Position numbers and translations under genes: made by a program. The notes under the pieces are model-generated. The model was given only the letters and a program-made list of their open reading frames with translations. It did no database searches and was not told where the DNA came from. A DNA stretch of 64,000 nucleotides from Microbacterium salitolerans (lineage in GTDB: Bacteria; Actinomycetota; Actinomycetes; Actinomycetales; Microbacteriaceae): positions 496,001 through 560,000 of the forward strand of contig NZ_JAHKSH010000001.1 of NCBI RefSeq assembly GCF_019720895.1. The letters are read 5' to 3'. Below, piece after piece: positions 35,931 through 45,200 of this stretch. How positions within the stretch are numbered: the stretch's first letter is position 1; the number at the start of each line of letters is the position of its first letter.

Positions 35931-35944
35931 CTGGAACGTTCCGG
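35931..35944. promoter_or_regulatory. LacI-type operator O1
   Basis: CTGGAACGTTCCGG with a perfect GGAACGTTCC core and the central CG typical of LacI-family sites. Centre about 62 bp before the probable start of the HAD gene mRNA. Confidence 0.75.
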
Positions 35945-35999
35945 AGATGTTCACCGGGGATCTGCCCGCTGGTCACGCCGCACTCGTAGCGTCGCCGAC

Positions 36000-37703
36000 G
36001 TGACTGACTCGCAGATGACCCCTCTGGCGCCGATCTGGAACGTTCCAGACGCGCTGCTCCTCGACTTCGGCGGAGTGATCTTCCAGACGCGGAAGGACCG
36101 GGCGGGGAAGCGCCGCCTGGCCGAGGCGCTCGCGGCCCGCCTGGCTCGCGCGGAGATCGTTGCCGACGTCGACCGCCTGCATGCCTCGGTCGACGCGGGC
36201 CTGACGGCGCTGAAGCACTGGAAGCACGCGCAGAGCCGCCGACGCCTCCCGCGCGAGCTGGCGCCGCGCGAGATCGTCGGCGACTTCCTCGTGTCCGACC
36301 TCGACGCCGCGTCTCGCGCGCTGCTCACGGCGGAGGCGAGCGACGTGCTCGTCGACGTGACGACGACGCTCTCGGAGCACGAGGTGCGTCCGGGGATCCG
36401 GGAGCTGCTCGACCTCGCCGACGCGCACGGCATCCCGGTCGGCATCGTGTCGAACGCGCATTCCGGCCGCAGCCACCGCATCGTGCTCGAGACGCACGGT
36501 CTCGGGGAGCGGTTCGTCGTGCAGTGCTACTCGGACGAGGTCGGGCTGCGCAAGCCGCATCCCGGGATCCTCGCGCTCGCCGCGGAGGCCTGCGGCACGA
36601 CACCCGATCGCTGCTGGTACGTCGGCGACACGCAGGACCGCGATGTCGTCGCCGGCCGCCGCGCGGGGGCCGCAGCCGTGATCCTCACCCGCAGCCACCA
36701 CACCGACGATCCGCCCTTCGCGATCGACGCCGCGGCCGACGCGGTCTATGAGACGCCCGAGGGGCTCGTGGAGGCCCTCCGCGCCGCGGTCGCGGGGACG
36801 CCCGCCGTCGCGTCGCCCGACGCCGTGCGCACGACGACGCCGGAATCCGGGCCGCCCGCCGCGGATTCGGCCGCCCCAGCGAAGAACGGCGTCGTCGTGC
36901 TCGAGCCGGCCGGCGGACCCGCCCTCCTCATCGATCACGGCGGCGTGATCTCGCTGTCCGAACCCGCCCCGGCGCTGCTCGACGAGTTCGCCGACTGGCT
37001 CTCCCGTCTGCTCGCGGGGCCGGAACGCGACCCGGATCCCGACGGCGTGCGCGACCTGATCACGCGCACCCGCGCGTCGCATCGCGCGTTCAAGAGCGGC
37101 GCGGCGCGGCGATTCGTCGAGGACGACGCACCTCTCGCCGAGGTCGACCCCGTCGAGTTCTGGCGGGACTGGTTCGGCTCGACCCTCAGCGCCCGTCAGC
37201 GCGCCGTGCTGACCGCCGAGGCGCACGACATCATGGCCCGGTACGGCCGTGCGAAGTCACGACGGACCGTGCGGTCGGGGGTGCGCGACCTGCTGGATTC
37301 GTGCCGGGCGCAGGGCGTCCCTGTCGTCGTCGTCTCGAATACCGTCAGCGGACGAGCCGTGCGCGCCGAGTGCGCGGCCCACGGAATCGACCACCTCATC
37401 GGCGCGTCGGTCTGCTCGGACGAGGCGGGCGTGCGCAAGCCCGATTCGACGCTCGTCCGCGAGGCGCTCCTCATCGCCCGCGCCGACCCCGCCCGCACCT
37501 GGTTCCTCGGCGACAAGCCGCAGAACGACGCGGTGGCCGCCCGGGCCGCCGGCGTCGCTCACCGCGCCATCGTGCGCGGCGGGGCCACCCCGGACGTCGA
37601 CATCGACGCCGCCCTCGCCTCGGGTCTCGCGACGCACGTCGTCGACGAGCCCGGCGACCTCATCGCCCTCATCTCGGCCGTGCCCGCGGCCGCCCGCTCC
37701 TGA
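36000..37703 (+). CDS. Tandem HAD-like hydrolase (two HAD domains in one chain)
   Basis: Start at GTG 36000, seven bases after TAGCGT (35987-35992). Of 567 residues, the first domain (about 17-270) begins LLLDFGGVIF with nucleophile Asp22 and ends 'CWYVGDTQDRDVVAGRRAGA'; the second (about 307-560) begins LLIDHGGVISL with Asp312 and ends 'TWFLGDKPQNDAVAARAAGV'. Both keep the motif II serine (GIVSNAHSG, VVVSNTVSG) and the motif III lysine, so both may be active. The DxGGV form is that of YihX-like and related phosphatases. It is first in an operon with an ECF transporter, so it may dephosphorylate or otherwise process the imported compound. Confidence 0.85.
   Translation: MTDSQMTPLAPIWNVPDALLLDFGGVIFQTRKDRAGKRRLAEALAARLARAEIVADVDRLHASVDAGLTALKHWKHAQSRRRLPRELAPREIVGDFLVSDLDAASRALLTAEASDVLVDVTTTLSEHEVRPGIRELLDLADAHGIPVGIVSNAHSGRSHRIVLETHGLGERFVVQCYSDEVGLRKPHPGILALAAEACGTTPDRCWYVGDTQDRDVVAGRRAGAAAVILTRSHHTDDPPFAIDAAADAVYETPEGLVEALRAAVAGTPAVASPDAVRTTTPESGPPAADSAAPAKNGVVVLEPAGGPALLIDHGGVISLSEPAPALLDEFADWLSRLLAGPERDPDPDGVRDLITRTRASHRAFKSGAARRFVEDDAPLAEVDPVEFWRDWFGSTLSARQRAVLTAEAHDIMARYGRAKSRRTVRSGVRDLLDSCRAQGVPVVVVSNTVSGRAVRAECAAHGIDHLIGASVCSDEAGVRKPDSTLVREALLIARADPARTWFLGDKPQNDAVAARAAGVAHRAIVRGGATPDVDIDAALASGLATHVVDEPGDLIALISAVPAAARS
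36034..36049. promoter_or_regulatory. LacI-type operator O2 inside the HAD gene
   Basis: TCTGGAACGTTCCAGA is a perfect 16-bp palindrome over codons 12-17 of the HAD gene, 104 bp centre to centre from O1, about ten helical turns. The pair could support a repression loop. Confidence 0.8.
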
Positions 37704-37728
37704 CCCCCGATCCGAAAAGGACTCCGCG

Positions 37729-38628
37729 ATGTCTCTTCCCCAGACCGATGTCCGCCGCGGCGAGCTGCGCGGCGGCGCCGGCCCCACGACCTCCACGCCG
37801 CAGAACCTCATGGTGTTCGTGCTCTCCATGGCGCTGTTCGGGCTGTCGAACATCATCCTCGAGGTGATCCCCGACATCACGATCGGGCCCGTCGACTTCT
37901 CCGTCAGCTATTTCGTGTTCGTGCCGATCACGCTCGCCGCGCTCGTGAGCCCCTTCTGGGTCGCGCTCGGCGCCCCGCTCGGCGAGATCGTCTTCACCGA
38001 CCTCCTCATGGGCGACTTCTCCGGCCTCGCCGAGGTCGAGGGCTTCATCCAGATGTTCCTCGCGATCTACATCGCCGGATCCGTCATCCGCAACCCGCTC
38101 AGCAGGCCGCAGGTGATCCTCGGCTCGCTTCTCATCGTCGGCATCGACAAGCTCCTCTCGGCGGCCGTCGATCTCGCGAAGGTGTGGATCGGCGTCGAGG
38201 ACGCGGAGTACGTCCAGGGGCTGCCCGAGTCGGTCCTCCTGCTCGAGGGCATCGGGTTCGGCGTCGACATCCTCATGTCGGGCATCCTGTTCGGCGCGAT
38301 CCCCGCGATCTGGCTCGTCCCCGCCCTCTATCGCCGCATCGAGCCGATGCTCGGCCTGCAGCCGCGCGAACCGGGCAGGCGGATCCCCGGATCCGTCCCG
38401 CGCGCCGGCTGGTTCGTCGTCGTCGCGATCCTGGCCGGCATCGGATCCTTCTTCTTCGCGTTCCTCGAGGCGTGGGACCTCGAGGTCGGATCCGTCGGGG
38501 GCGACTTCCGCGAGCAGTTCGGCGACGGCTTCCTCTGGGTGGGCGTCGGCGCCGTGGTGATCGTCCTCGTCATCGCGAGCATCCTGTTCGCCGTGTGGCG
38601 CTCGCGCCGCGATGCACGGGGCGAGTGA
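37729..38628 (+). CDS. ECF transporter S component (substrate-binding), unknown substrate
   Basis: 299 residues; AAAAGGA ribosome site eight bases before the ATG. About six to seven membrane helices: 'NLMVFVLSMALFGLSNIILEVIP', 'VDFSVSYFVFVPITLAALVSPFWVALGAPLGEIVFTDLLMG' and others, with two extra C-terminal helices. Followed by 1-bp overlap with a fused EcfA and then EcfT, which identifies it as the S component. No known S-component signature (thiamine, cobalt, folate, biotin) is recognised. Confidence 0.72.
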   Translation: MSLPQTDVRRGELRGGAGPTTSTPQNLMVFVLSMALFGLSNIILEVIPDITIGPVDFSVSYFVFVPITLAALVSPFWVALGAPLGEIVFTDLLMGDFSGLAEVEGFIQMFLAIYIAGSVIRNPLSRPQVILGSLLIVGIDKLLSAAVDLAKVWIGVEDAEYVQGLPESVLLLEGIGFGVDILMSGILFGAIPAIWLVPALYRRIEPMLGLQPREPGRRIPGSVPRAGWFVVVAILAGIGSFFFAFLEAWDLEVGSVGGDFREQFGDGFLWVGVGAVVIVLVIASILFAVWRSRRDARGE

Positions 38629-40325
38629 TGTCCGATCCCGTCATCGAGGTGCGCGACCTCAGCTTCCGGTACCCGGGTGCCGCGCGCGACTGCCTGCGCA
38701 ACGTCGACCTCACGATCGAGCGCGGCGACTTCGTCGCGATCGTGGGCGGCAACGGATCCGGCAAGACCACGCTCTGCAAGACGTTCAACGGCCTCGTGCC
38801 GCACTACTGGTCGGGCGAGTTCGCCGGCTCGGTGCGCGTCGCGGGGGAGGACACCTGGGGATCCTCGGTCGCACGCCTGTCATGGACGGTCGGCTACGTC
38901 TACCAGGACTTTCAGAACCAGCTCGTGCGGCCGACCGTGCGCGACGAGGTCGCGTTCGGCCCGATCAACTTCGGGTTCGACGACCATGCCGAACGCACGG
39001 AGGAGGCGCTCGCCGCGGTCGGCATCGCGCACCTCGCCGATCGCTTCGTCTGGCAGCTCTCGGGCGGCCAGGCGCACCGGGTCGCGCTCGCCTCCGTTCT
39101 CGCGATGCGTCCCGAGGTGATCGTGGTCGACGAGCCCGTCGCCGAGCTCGATCCGGCGGCGGCTCACGAGGTCTACGAGCAGCTCACCGCGCTGAATCGC
39201 GCGCGCGGCATCACCGTCATCACGATCGAGCACCACGCCGAGTTCATCGCCCAGTACGCGCGCTCGGTCGTGCTGATGAGCGACGGAGCGCCCGTCTGGC
39301 ACCTGCCGGCGGGAGAGGCGCTCGAGCGCGCAGGCGAGCTCGCCGATCACGGGATCCCTGCCCCGCAGATCGTCGACGCGCTGCGCGCCGCGGGCGTCGG
39401 CGGCGTCGCGCGCTCCGTCGGCGAGGCGGCAGAGCGGATCCGCTCCGCGCGCGCCATCGGATCGGCACGGCTCGCCGGCGGCGTCGCCCCCGTCATCGAA
39501 CGGGCGACCGTCGTCGAGGCGCGCGGCGTCTGCCACGGCTTCCGCAGCGTGTCGGGAGAGGTGCAGCCGGTCATCGACGACCTCGATGTGGCGCTGCGCG
39601 AGGGTGATCGCGTCGCGATCATCGGCGGCAACGGATCCGGCAAGACGACCCTCATGCGTCTGCTGGCGGGGATCCACGTGCCGCGATCGGGGGACGTGCT
39701 GCTCGACGGATCCAGCACCCGCGCTTCGCGCGCTGGCCGACTCGCCGAGAAGGCGGCATACCTGTATCAGCAGCCGGAGCGGATGTTCCTCAAGGAGTCG
39801 GTGCGGGCCGACGCGGAGCTGTTTCCGCGCAGCCGACGGGACCCCGAGACGACCGCCGTCGTCGACCGGATCCTCGAGCGGGTGCGTCTGACGGAGTTCG
39901 CCGATCGCGACGGACGCACCCTCTCGGGCGGCCAGCAGCGACGCGCGACCCTGGCGATCGGCCTCGCGATGCGGCCCTCGCTCCTGCTGCTCGACGAGCC
40001 GACGGCGAGCCTCGACGTCGCGAGTCGCGACGACGTCATCGACATGCTCGCAGACCTGGACGACACGATCTCCTGCGCCGTCATCGCGACCCATGACATG
40101 CACCTCGTCGCCGAATGGGCGACGCGCGTCATCGCCCTCGAGGCGGGTCGCATCGTCGCCGACACGACACCGCGCACGCTCTTCGCCGATGACGAGCTGC
40201 TCGACCGCGCGCGGCTCGTCCCGCCGCAGGTCGTGCAGCTCGGACGCGCGCTCGACATGGATCCCGTGCCCCTGACCGTCGCCGAGTTCGCGGCCGCGCT
40301 GACGTGCACGGAGGTGCCGGTATGA
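38628..40325 (+). CDS. ecfA: Fused ECF ATPase (EcfA-EcfA')
   Basis: 565 residues, two ABC ATPase domains. First: Walker A GGNGSGKTT, Q-loop 'YQDFQNQLVRPTVRDEVAFGPINFG', signature LSGGQAHR, Walker B VIVVDEPVAELD. Second: GGNGSGKTT, 'YLYQQPERMFLKESVRADAELFP', LSGGQQRR, LLLLDEPTASLD. The '...QNQ...V.DEVAFG' Q-loop is the EcfA type. It drives the ECF module together with EcfT. Overlaps both neighbours (ATG/stop), so made in step with them. Confidence 0.92.
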   Translation: MSDPVIEVRDLSFRYPGAARDCLRNVDLTIERGDFVAIVGGNGSGKTTLCKTFNGLVPHYWSGEFAGSVRVAGEDTWGSSVARLSWTVGYVYQDFQNQLVRPTVRDEVAFGPINFGFDDHAERTEEALAAVGIAHLADRFVWQLSGGQAHRVALASVLAMRPEVIVVDEPVAELDPAAAHEVYEQLTALNRARGITVITIEHHAEFIAQYARSVVLMSDGAPVWHLPAGEALERAGELADHGIPAPQIVDALRAAGVGGVARSVGEAAERIRSARAIGSARLAGGVAPVIERATVVEARGVCHGFRSVSGEVQPVIDDLDVALREGDRVAIIGGNGSGKTTLMRLLAGIHVPRSGDVLLDGSSTRASRAGRLAEKAAYLYQQPERMFLKESVRADAELFPRSRRDPETTAVVDRILERVRLTEFADRDGRTLSGGQQRRATLAIGLAMRPSLLLLDEPTASLDVASRDDVIDMLADLDDTISCAVIATHDMHLVAEWATRVIALEAGRIVADTTPRTLFADDELLDRARLVPPQVVQLGRALDMDPVPLTVAEFAAALTCTEVPV

Positions 40326-41155
40326 CGGTTGCACGGAAGCAGCGAGATGTGCTGAGCGTCGAATGGATCAAGCTGGAGCTCATCCGCACCGCCTACTCCA
40401 CCCGCGGCGGACTCTTCGCGGCCATGGATCCGCGCGCCGTGCTCGGCTGGTACGTGATGCTTGCGCTCGCTCCCTGGTTCACGCACAATCTCACGACCAT
40501 CGCCTGCCTGTTCCTGCTCGGCGTCGTATCGGTCGCCGTCGCACGCGTGGGCCCTCTCGTCCTCGGCCTGTTCGTCATCGGGCTCGGCTTCGAGCTCGTG
40601 TATCTCGTGCTCGCCGCGACGCTGTTCGGCGGCGACTTCACGACCTTCGTCGCGCTCACCGAGGTGACGATGAAGATCGGCGTCGTGTCGCTCGCGAGTC
40701 TCGCCGCGTTCGTCTCACTGGATCCCGAGAAGCTCTCCGACGCGCTCCTCGCCCTGCGCTGCCCGCCATCGATCGCGTTCGCGGTGTCGTACGGCTACCG
40801 CATGATGCCGATCCTCGTCGAGGAGTTCTCGACCGTGATGGAGGGCTATCGGCTGCGTCAGGCTCCGCCCGCGAAGGCCGGATTCCTCGGCTGGCGGCAC
40901 ATCGCGCACTGGGCGACGCTCGCCGTCCGAGCGTTCTATCCGATCTTCCTCAACACGGCGAAGTCGGTGCGCACGACCGTCGAAGCGCTCGAGGCGCGGG
41001 GCTTCACCTTCGCGACGATCGATGGCCGGGGGCGGCGCATCCGCATCGGCGGACTGCACTACGGGTGGCTCGACCTCGGCGTCGTGCTCGCGACCGCCGC
41101 GCTCATCGTCGGCTGCTTCGCGGTCGGCGCGCAGTGGCCGCTGTACCGGGGGTGA
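40322..41155 (+). CDS. ecfT: ECF transporter transmembrane component EcfT
   Basis: 277 residues, start ATGA overlapping the ATPase stop. Five to six membrane helices and the paired cytoplasmic coupling helices with EcfT signatures: 'SVRTTVEALEARGF' gives the ARG motif that docks into the ATPases, and an earlier 'VMEGYRLRQA' gives the other small-x-Arg motif. Last gene of the LacI-controlled operon. Confidence 0.9.
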   Translation: MTVARKQRDVLSVEWIKLELIRTAYSTRGGLFAAMDPRAVLGWYVMLALAPWFTHNLTTIACLFLLGVVSVAVARVGPLVLGLFVIGLGFELVYLVLAATLFGGDFTTFVALTEVTMKIGVVSLASLAAFVSLDPEKLSDALLALRCPPSIAFAVSYGYRMMPILVEEFSTVMEGYRLRQAPPAKAGFLGWRHIAHWATLAVRAFYPIFLNTAKSVRTTVEALEARGFTFATIDGRGRRIRIGGLHYGWLDLGVVLATAALIVGCFAVGAQWPLYRG

Positions 41156-41173
41156 GGTGGGGCGCCCGCTGCT

Positions 41174-41251
41174 CTGAGACACGGGGGAATCGCTGAGGCA
41201 CGGACGAGTCGGCTCGATATCGCGATTCTCGGCGATATCCCCGTGTCTCAG
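41174..41251. repeat. Family C palindrome, copy C1
   Basis: CTGAGACACGGGG (41174-41186) and CCCCGTGTCTCAG (41239-41251) are perfect complements; an inner ATCGCTGAG/CTCGGCGAT stem follows. It may also end the ECF operon transcript. Confidence 0.8.
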
Positions 41252-41308
41252 TGCACGAACGGTGCCGCCCCCTCGCCCCGCTCCGGGCCCCCTCATACCG
41301 TGGGAAGC

Positions 41309-41518
41309 ATGGGCGGCGAGGCGAACGGACCCCGCAGGCGCGGGCTGGGGCTGGCGCTCGGCATCGCGCTCGCCGCGGTGGTCGCGCTCATCCTCGACAG
41401 CTGGGCGTTCTTCGTGCTGGCGGCGGTATTCGCGGCAGCAGTCGCCTACGTGTTCGCCTCGCTCGCGCGGGACGAGGGCGACGACGAGGATCCGTCGCGC
41501 GACGGAGGCGCCCCGTAG
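41309..41518 (+). CDS. Small two-helix membrane protein 1
   Basis: 69 residues; ATG seven bases after TACCGT (41296-41301), so leaderless. Two membrane helices (LGLALGIALAAVVALIL and FFVLAAVFAAAVAYVFASL) around a short turn LDSWA, and an acidic tail (RDEGDDEDPS). It resembles its downstream neighbour in length, helix layout and the LDSWA turn. Function unknown. Confidence 0.65.
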   Translation: MGGEANGPRRRGLGLALGIALAAVVALILDSWAFFVLAAVFAAAVAYVFASLARDEGDDEDPSRDGGAP

Positions 41519-41540
41519 CGCCGGCTCATAGCGTGGGGGC

Positions 41541-41765
41541 ATGAGCGACGAGCAGAGCGGATCCCGCGAGCCCAACTGGGGCATCGGGGTCGCGCTCGGC
41601 ATGGGTTTCGGCGTCTCTCTCTCGATCGCGCTTGACAGCTGGGCCTACCTCGCGATCGGCATGGGGCTCATGGTCGCGTTCGCGTACGCGTTCGCGACAC
41701 CGCAGGAGCCCGAGGACACGGAGGATCCCGAATCGCCGGATTCGCCCGCACCCGGCGCGCGCTGA
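41541..41765 (+). CDS. Small two-helix membrane protein 2, paralogue of the gene before
   Basis: 74 residues; ATG six bases after TAGCGT (41529-41534), so it has its own leaderless promoter. Helices 'GIGVALGMGFGVSLSIA' and 'LAIGMGLMVAFAYAFA' around LDSWA, acidic Pro-rich tail. Probably from tandem duplication. Function unknown. Confidence 0.65.
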   Translation: MSDEQSGSREPNWGIGVALGMGFGVSLSIALDSWAYLAIGMGLMVAFAYAFATPQEPEDTEDPESPDSPAPGAR

Positions 41766-41776
41766 CCGCGCCGCGT

Positions 41777-41860
41777 GTTCTGAGGCAAGGGGAAAGCGCC
41801 GAGAATTGCACTTCCGGCCCGAATCGTCCGTGTCTCGGCTCTTTCGCCGTGTCTCAGAAC
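41777..41860. repeat. Family C palindrome, copy C2
   Basis: 28-base arms at 41777-41804 and 41833-41860 agree at 24 positions plus one G-U pair; outer GTTCTGAG/CTCAGAAC, inner CGCCGAGA/TCTCGG. From 41861 to 42088 I see no gene or other signal. Confidence 0.75.
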
Positions 41861-42088
41861 ATCTGGGCGTGCCGAAGGGCGAGCGGAGCGGTGCCGTCGT
41901 CGAGGGGCGCTGGCATCGGGTCTGGCGGTGAAGGATCCGCGGCTCGGGTCCGCGTGGGCTGAGCAGACCGCGGTTCGACGGATGGCGGATCGTTCGACGC
42001 GGATCCAAGGGGACTGCGCACCTCGACGACGGCGCCGCGGAGCGGGCGTCGCCGACCCCGCCAGCGCCCGCAGATACCGGTTCCCGGC

Positions 42089-42134
42089 TTGACGTGGCTT
42101 GAAACGTCTCAGTAGGTTCGGGACAGCGCTTTCC
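42089..42134 (+). promoter_or_regulatory. Promoter and LacI-type operator of the CE12-PL11 gene
   Basis: TTGACG (42089-42094) and TAGGTT (42113-42118), spacer 18 bp, followed at once by GGACAGCGCTTTCC (42121-42134) over the expected start. One mismatch from the symmetric GGAAAGCGCTTTCC. Same layout as at 6460-6509. Confidence 0.7.
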
Positions 42135-42230
42135 AGTGCGCGGGCGGGGTGCCCGCGTCGCGGTCTGCGTGCCCGGAGACGGGCGGCACTCCGGTGACGA
42201 TGCCGGAGCGCGACGATCAGAGAGGATCGG

Positions 42231-45200
42231 ATGAACAGCGCATCCCCCCGCGGTGCATCTCCTGGAGCAACCAGGCGGCGCCGGACGATACGGGTCATCA
42301 GCGCGGTCACGGCGACCGCGTTCGCGGCGACCGGGTTCGCCGTCACGGGAACGGCGGCCGTCGCCGCGCCCGTCCCCGCACAGGCCGCCGCAGACGCGGC
42401 CCCCGAGACCCTGCGCTTCGACTTCGGTCCCGGCGCCGTCGCCGACGGGTTCACCGGCGTCACCGCCGATACGACGTACACGTCCGAGCGAGGCTACGGA
42501 TTCATCGAGGGCGGATCCGTGACCGGCACCGATCGCGGGGGCGACGACTCCCTGCGGGCCGACTTCGTCACGCCGACGGAGGCGAGCTTCGCGGTCGACC
42601 TCGAGAACGTCGACTACACCGTCTCTCTCATCGCGGGCGACCTGGGCGGACCCACGAACATCGCCATCACGAGCGAGTTCATGCAGAAGGTCCAGGCGAC
42701 GGATCGCGCGACGGGCGAGTTCCTCGAGATGAGCTACGACATCGCGCTCGTCGACGGGCAGATGACCTTCTCGTTCACGGGCGAGACGCCCAACATTGCC
42801 GCCATCGAGATCACGCCCCACCCTGCACGCGACGCGGCGGCGACGCCGACGGCGTACCTCACGGGCGACTCCACGATGCAGACCTACGACCCGTACTGGG
42901 AGCCGCAGGCCGGCTGGGGCCAGGTCTTCGACCAGTTCCTCACCGACGACGTCGCGGTCGACAACCAGTCGATCGGCGGGCGCAGCTCGCGCTCGTTCGT
43001 CGAGCAGGGGCGCCTCGACGAGGTGCTCCGCAGCGTGCACCCCGGCGACTACGTCTTCACGCAGTTCGGGCACAATGATGCGACGGCGTCGGTGCCGGAG
43101 CGCTACACGAGCCCGGAGGACTTCCGCGACTACCTCAGGATCTACGCCGAGGGCACGCTGCAGCGCGGCGGGACGCCCGTGCTCGTGACGCCGGTCAGCC
43201 GCCTCGACTACGACGCCGACGCGGGCGTCTTCAACGAGAGCTTCCCCGAGTACGTGCAGGCGACGAAGGACGTCGCCGCCGAGCTCGACGTGCCGCTCGT
43301 CGACCTGTCGGCGTCGAGTCGCGCCTTCCTCGACGAGGTCGGCTACGAGGACGCGCACTCCGTGTTCCTCCACGTCCCGGCGGGCGTCTACCCGAACCGC
43401 CCCGACGGCACGAAGGACGACACGCACTTCCAGGAGTACGGCGCGATCCAGATGGCGCGCCTCGTCGCGCAGGACGTCGCCGGCCTCGGTCTCCCGATCT
43501 CCGACGCCGTCGAGGTCCCGACGCCCGACGCGGTTCCCGCGGCTCCCGCCGACCTCCACGTGGCCGGGCGCGCGAGCTCCACGGTCGACCTCGCGTGGAG
43601 CGAGGCAGACGGTGCGGACATCTACCGGATCTACAAGGCGGAGGAGGGCTCCGACGACTTCGCTCTCGCGGGCACCTCGACGATCCCGCAGGCGAAGGTC
43701 TCCGGTCTCGACGAGGGCGCGACGTACGACTTCCGCGTCGCCGCCGCGAACAGCCTCGGCGAGGGGGAGGCGAGCGCGACGGTGTCGGCGACGACCCGCG
43801 GCGCCGCCTACCGCTACGACTTCGGCCCGGTCGGATCGGTCGTGGCCGACGGCTATGACGAGGTCACCCGCGAGACGATCTACGACGCCGAGCGCGGCTT
43901 CGGCATCGTCGACTCGTCCGACATGATCGACCGCGACCGCGGCGCCGATCTCGACGATGTCGCCCGCGACTTCGTCGCGTTCTTCGGCGGCGAGTACGAG
44001 TTCGTCGTCGATGTGCCGAATGGCGAGTACTCGGCGGCGGCAGTGGTCGGCGACCTGCTCGGCACGGTGCGCACGAACGTCGCGATCGAGGGGCGCGACT
44101 TCGGCGGCCTCTCGGCGAGCCGCGGATCGAGCGAGACCGCGCTCGACGACATCGTCGTCGAGGACGGGCAGCTCACCTTCCGCATCTCGGGCCAGACCGG
44201 CCACATGAACGGCATCACGGTCACGCCGATCCTCGTCGCGCCCGAGTCGATCTCGGTCGACGACGTCGTGATCGACGGCGTGACGGGATCCGTGAGCCTG
44301 AGCTGGCCCGAGACACCCGAGGCGACGTCGTACCGCGTGTACCGCACGGGTCCCGACGGATCCGCGGAGCTGGTCGGCGAGACCGCCGACCTGCAGCTCG
44401 TCGACGACACCGCCCAGGCGGGATCGTCGTACTCCTATGCGGTGGCGGCCGTCACCGCTGAGGGCGAGTCGGTTCCGTCGGTGAGCGCCGACGTCGACAT
44501 CATCGATCCCGACGTCGCGGTCACCGATGCCCCGACGGGCCTCGCGGTCGACGACGTGCAGAAGCGCGAGGTCGCGCTGTCGTGGGACGACACGGAAGGC
44601 GCGCTGTTCTATCTCGTCAGCCGCTCCGAGTCGGCGGACGGCGACTTCAAGGTCCTCGGTCGCACGGAGGACGCGGCGTACGTCGACTCCGATGTGCTCA
44701 CGACGGTGCCGTACTTCTATCGCGTGCAGGCCGTGAACGCCGGCGGCGCCTCGGAGGCCTCCGAAGCGCTCGAGACGCCCGCCGAGACCGTGCTCGAGCG
44801 CGCCGCGGAGCGCCTCGACCGCGCGCCCGTCGCCGTCGTGCAGGACGGCGGCGTCTACGTCGGCTGGCGCATGCTCGGCGACGACGTCGACGAGGTCGCG
44901 TTCCACGTGTACCGCGACGGTGAGCAGATCACCGACGAGCCGATCACGGGCTCGACGAACTACGTCGACGAGAACGGATCCGAGGGATCCGCCTACCGCG
45001 TCTCGCGGGTTCTCGACGGCGACGAGACCTGGGCGACCGAGGAGTTCACGACGTGGGCGGGACAGTCGATCGACATCCCGCTCGACGTGCCGGAGGGCGG
45101 CTACACGCCCGACGGGCAGCCGTATGACTACTCGGCGAACGACACGACGGTCGGCGACGTCGACGGGGACGGCGAGTACGAGTACATCGTCAAGTGGGAT

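Noticed and set aside
36000-37703. Loss of HAD activity because motif I is DxGG rather than DxD
   Set aside because: DxGG(V/T) is normal in several active HAD groups; motif II Ser and motif III Lys are also present, so I do not call it inactive.
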